Program-made: the position numbers and the translations under genes | Part shown: positions 40,693 through 41,395 of the stretch, piece after piece | Position numbering within the stretch: the stretch's first letter is position 1 | How the letters are laid out: the number at the start of each line of letters is the position of its first letter | The notes under the pieces: model-generated | Databases searched by the model: none | Told to the model about the DNA's origin: nothing | What the model saw: only the letters and a program-made list of their open reading frames with translations | Origin: JAENVT01 sp031370825 | GTDB taxonomy: Bacteria; Actinomycetota; Acidimicrobiia; Acidimicrobiales; Ilumatobacteraceae | Direction: 5' to 3' | DNA: 41,395 nucleotides | Assembly (NCBI GenBank): GCA_031370825.1 | Contig: JANMRB010000055.1 | Coordinates: forward strand, 1-41,395

Positions 40693-41017
40693 CGACAACG
40701 CACTCGAACGTGACCGTCCCGGCTCAGCGCTGGCGGCACAGCGGTGGCGAACACAAGCCCGCAGCCGCAAGCCGCCCGCCGAGTCCGCTGACCGCACCGG
40801 GACGGTCAGGCCGTGCCGCTCGCAGCAAGAGCATGGGGGCTGGCCCGGGCGGGCTCAGCCGTCGGCCCTCGAAGAGGGACGTCCCGACACGCGCCACTTT
40901 CTGTCTCGACATGCTTCGACGATTCGCGGCGACCCGCCCCGGCTATCGTTGTGTCGCCATTGACGAACGCGGCGTACGGCGTCAACCAACCTGTAGGACG
41001 TCAGAAGGAGACGGCTG
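40693..41017. other. 325-bp gap with a long imperfect stem-loop
   Basis: No gene seen. Perfect 12-bp arms TGACCGTCCCGG (40711-40722) and CCGGGACGGTCA (40797-40808) extend inward by TCAGCG (40724-40729)/CGCTGA (40787-40792). TATCGT at 40943-40948 is a possible -10 and AAGGAGA at 41004-41010 a ribosome site for the next gene. Confidence 0.55.
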
Positions 41018-41395
41018 ATGGCAGATCCGATCGAGGACATCATCGGGGACTACCGGGCATTCGCCGCGCAGCAGCGAGACCGGCTGGCCACACGCGGCAT
41101 CGACATCACCCCATACGGACTCAGCCACCTCGCGTACCGGGTCCCCGAGTGGGACCAGTACGTGCATGTGCGGGGGCTCATCGAACGCCACGCGGTCGCC
41201 AATCGCGAGAACGTCTGGAACGGCCGCCCGATCTCCTTGATCGTTCCCGCCGAGCCGCTCGAAGTCCTCGACGGCAAGGTCGTCCCGCTCATCGAGCTCA
41301 TCCCGCCCGTGCACCAGCGCGTCTACAAGATGGGGTTGGAGCACCTGGGCGTCGTGGTCGGCGACACTTTCGACGCGTTCGTCGGAGCCCACAAG
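41018..41395 (+). CDS. YecM-like VOC-fold protein, 3' end beyond the window
   Basis: 126 codons are visible and the frame is open at the edge. The pattern T-P-Y-G-L-S-H-L-A-Y-R-V, then N-G-R-P-I-S-L-I, then V-P-L-I-E-L-I-P-P and M-G-L-E-H-L-G-V-V-V matches YecM, a vicinal-oxygen-chelate family member with candidate metal ligands His, Glu and His at those places. Function unknown. AAGGAGA lies 7 nt before ATG 41018. It is downstream of the aryl-ligase operon but separated from it by 325 bp. Confidence 0.75.
   Translation, partial: MADPIEDIIGDYRAFAAQQRDRLATRGIDITPYGLSHLAYRVPEWDQYVHVRGLIERHAVANRENVWNGRPISLIVPAEPLEVLDGKVVPLIELIPPVHQRVYKMGLEHLGVVVGDTFDAFVGAHK

Overview
The window is high-GC DNA with frequent GTG starts and short intergenic gaps. 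Its markers are actinobacterial: a SigR/RsrA-type redox sigma/anti-sigma pair, a DUF2342 metalloprotease (the 'F420 biosynthesis associated' family) next to tilS, a two-gene Get3/ArsA-like ATPase pair like Rv3679/Rv3680 of M. tuberculosis, and DUF2510. Secreted-protein repeat domains ending in a V-D-T-x-G-Y-F motif suggest class Acidimicrobiia (Ilumatobacter-like); this placement is inference. A recurrent TANNNT hexamer lies 6-9 nt before about 18 start codons, so much of the window is probably transcribed as leaderless mRNA.

Layout. 1-540: end of a frameshifted glucose/sorbosone-dehydrogenase-like secreted protein. 554-7000: nadE, an MFS exporter, lysC (with an internal beta-subunit start), a methyltransferase, asd and a MazG-like protein. 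7051-10911: a LacI-type operator followed by a three-gene operon (DegT aminotransferase, LacI regulator, N,N-dimethylformamidase-like large subunit). 10935-13693: a DUF1353 membrane protein, a lone Rieske oxygenase, a lipoprotein and tRNA-Pro(CGG). 13710-18419: a degenerate response regulator, the Get3-like ATPase pair, an NfeD-like protein and an alpha/beta hydrolase. 18343-21841: selB, selA and dut. 21887-22075: a palindromic 46-bp tandem repeat. 22093-25279: a tightly overlapping minus-strand operon (epimerase, acyltransferase-like, hydrolase, NUDIX). 25363-29933: LysM/M23 endopeptidase, a scramblase-like protein, a catalytically dead phosphatase-like protein, tilS, the DUF2342 metalloprotease and a 46-aa membrane protein. 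29995-31720: RsrA, SigR, MarR and a monooxygenase-like protein.

31721-33928 is a loosely coded patch with small dimeric alpha/beta-barrel and SnoaL-type proteins, a start-less ABM fragment and the C-terminal remnant of a tyrosine recombinase, which suggests an old integration/deletion scar. 33929-36179 holds an ECF sigma factor translationally coupled to a large membrane-anchored protein. 36357-41395 holds a nitrilase divergent from an FAD monooxygenase of the salicylyl-CoA 5-hydroxylase type, an aryl-AMP ligase and a YecM-like VOC protein cut by the window edge. Together these suggest uptake of aromatic nitriles or hydroxybenzoates into a CoA-dependent pathway.

The most interesting items are the LacI-controlled DMFase-like operon, the nitrilase/ligase/hydroxylase locus, the leaderless promoter signature, the palindromic repeat array and the sigma/large-membrane-protein pair.
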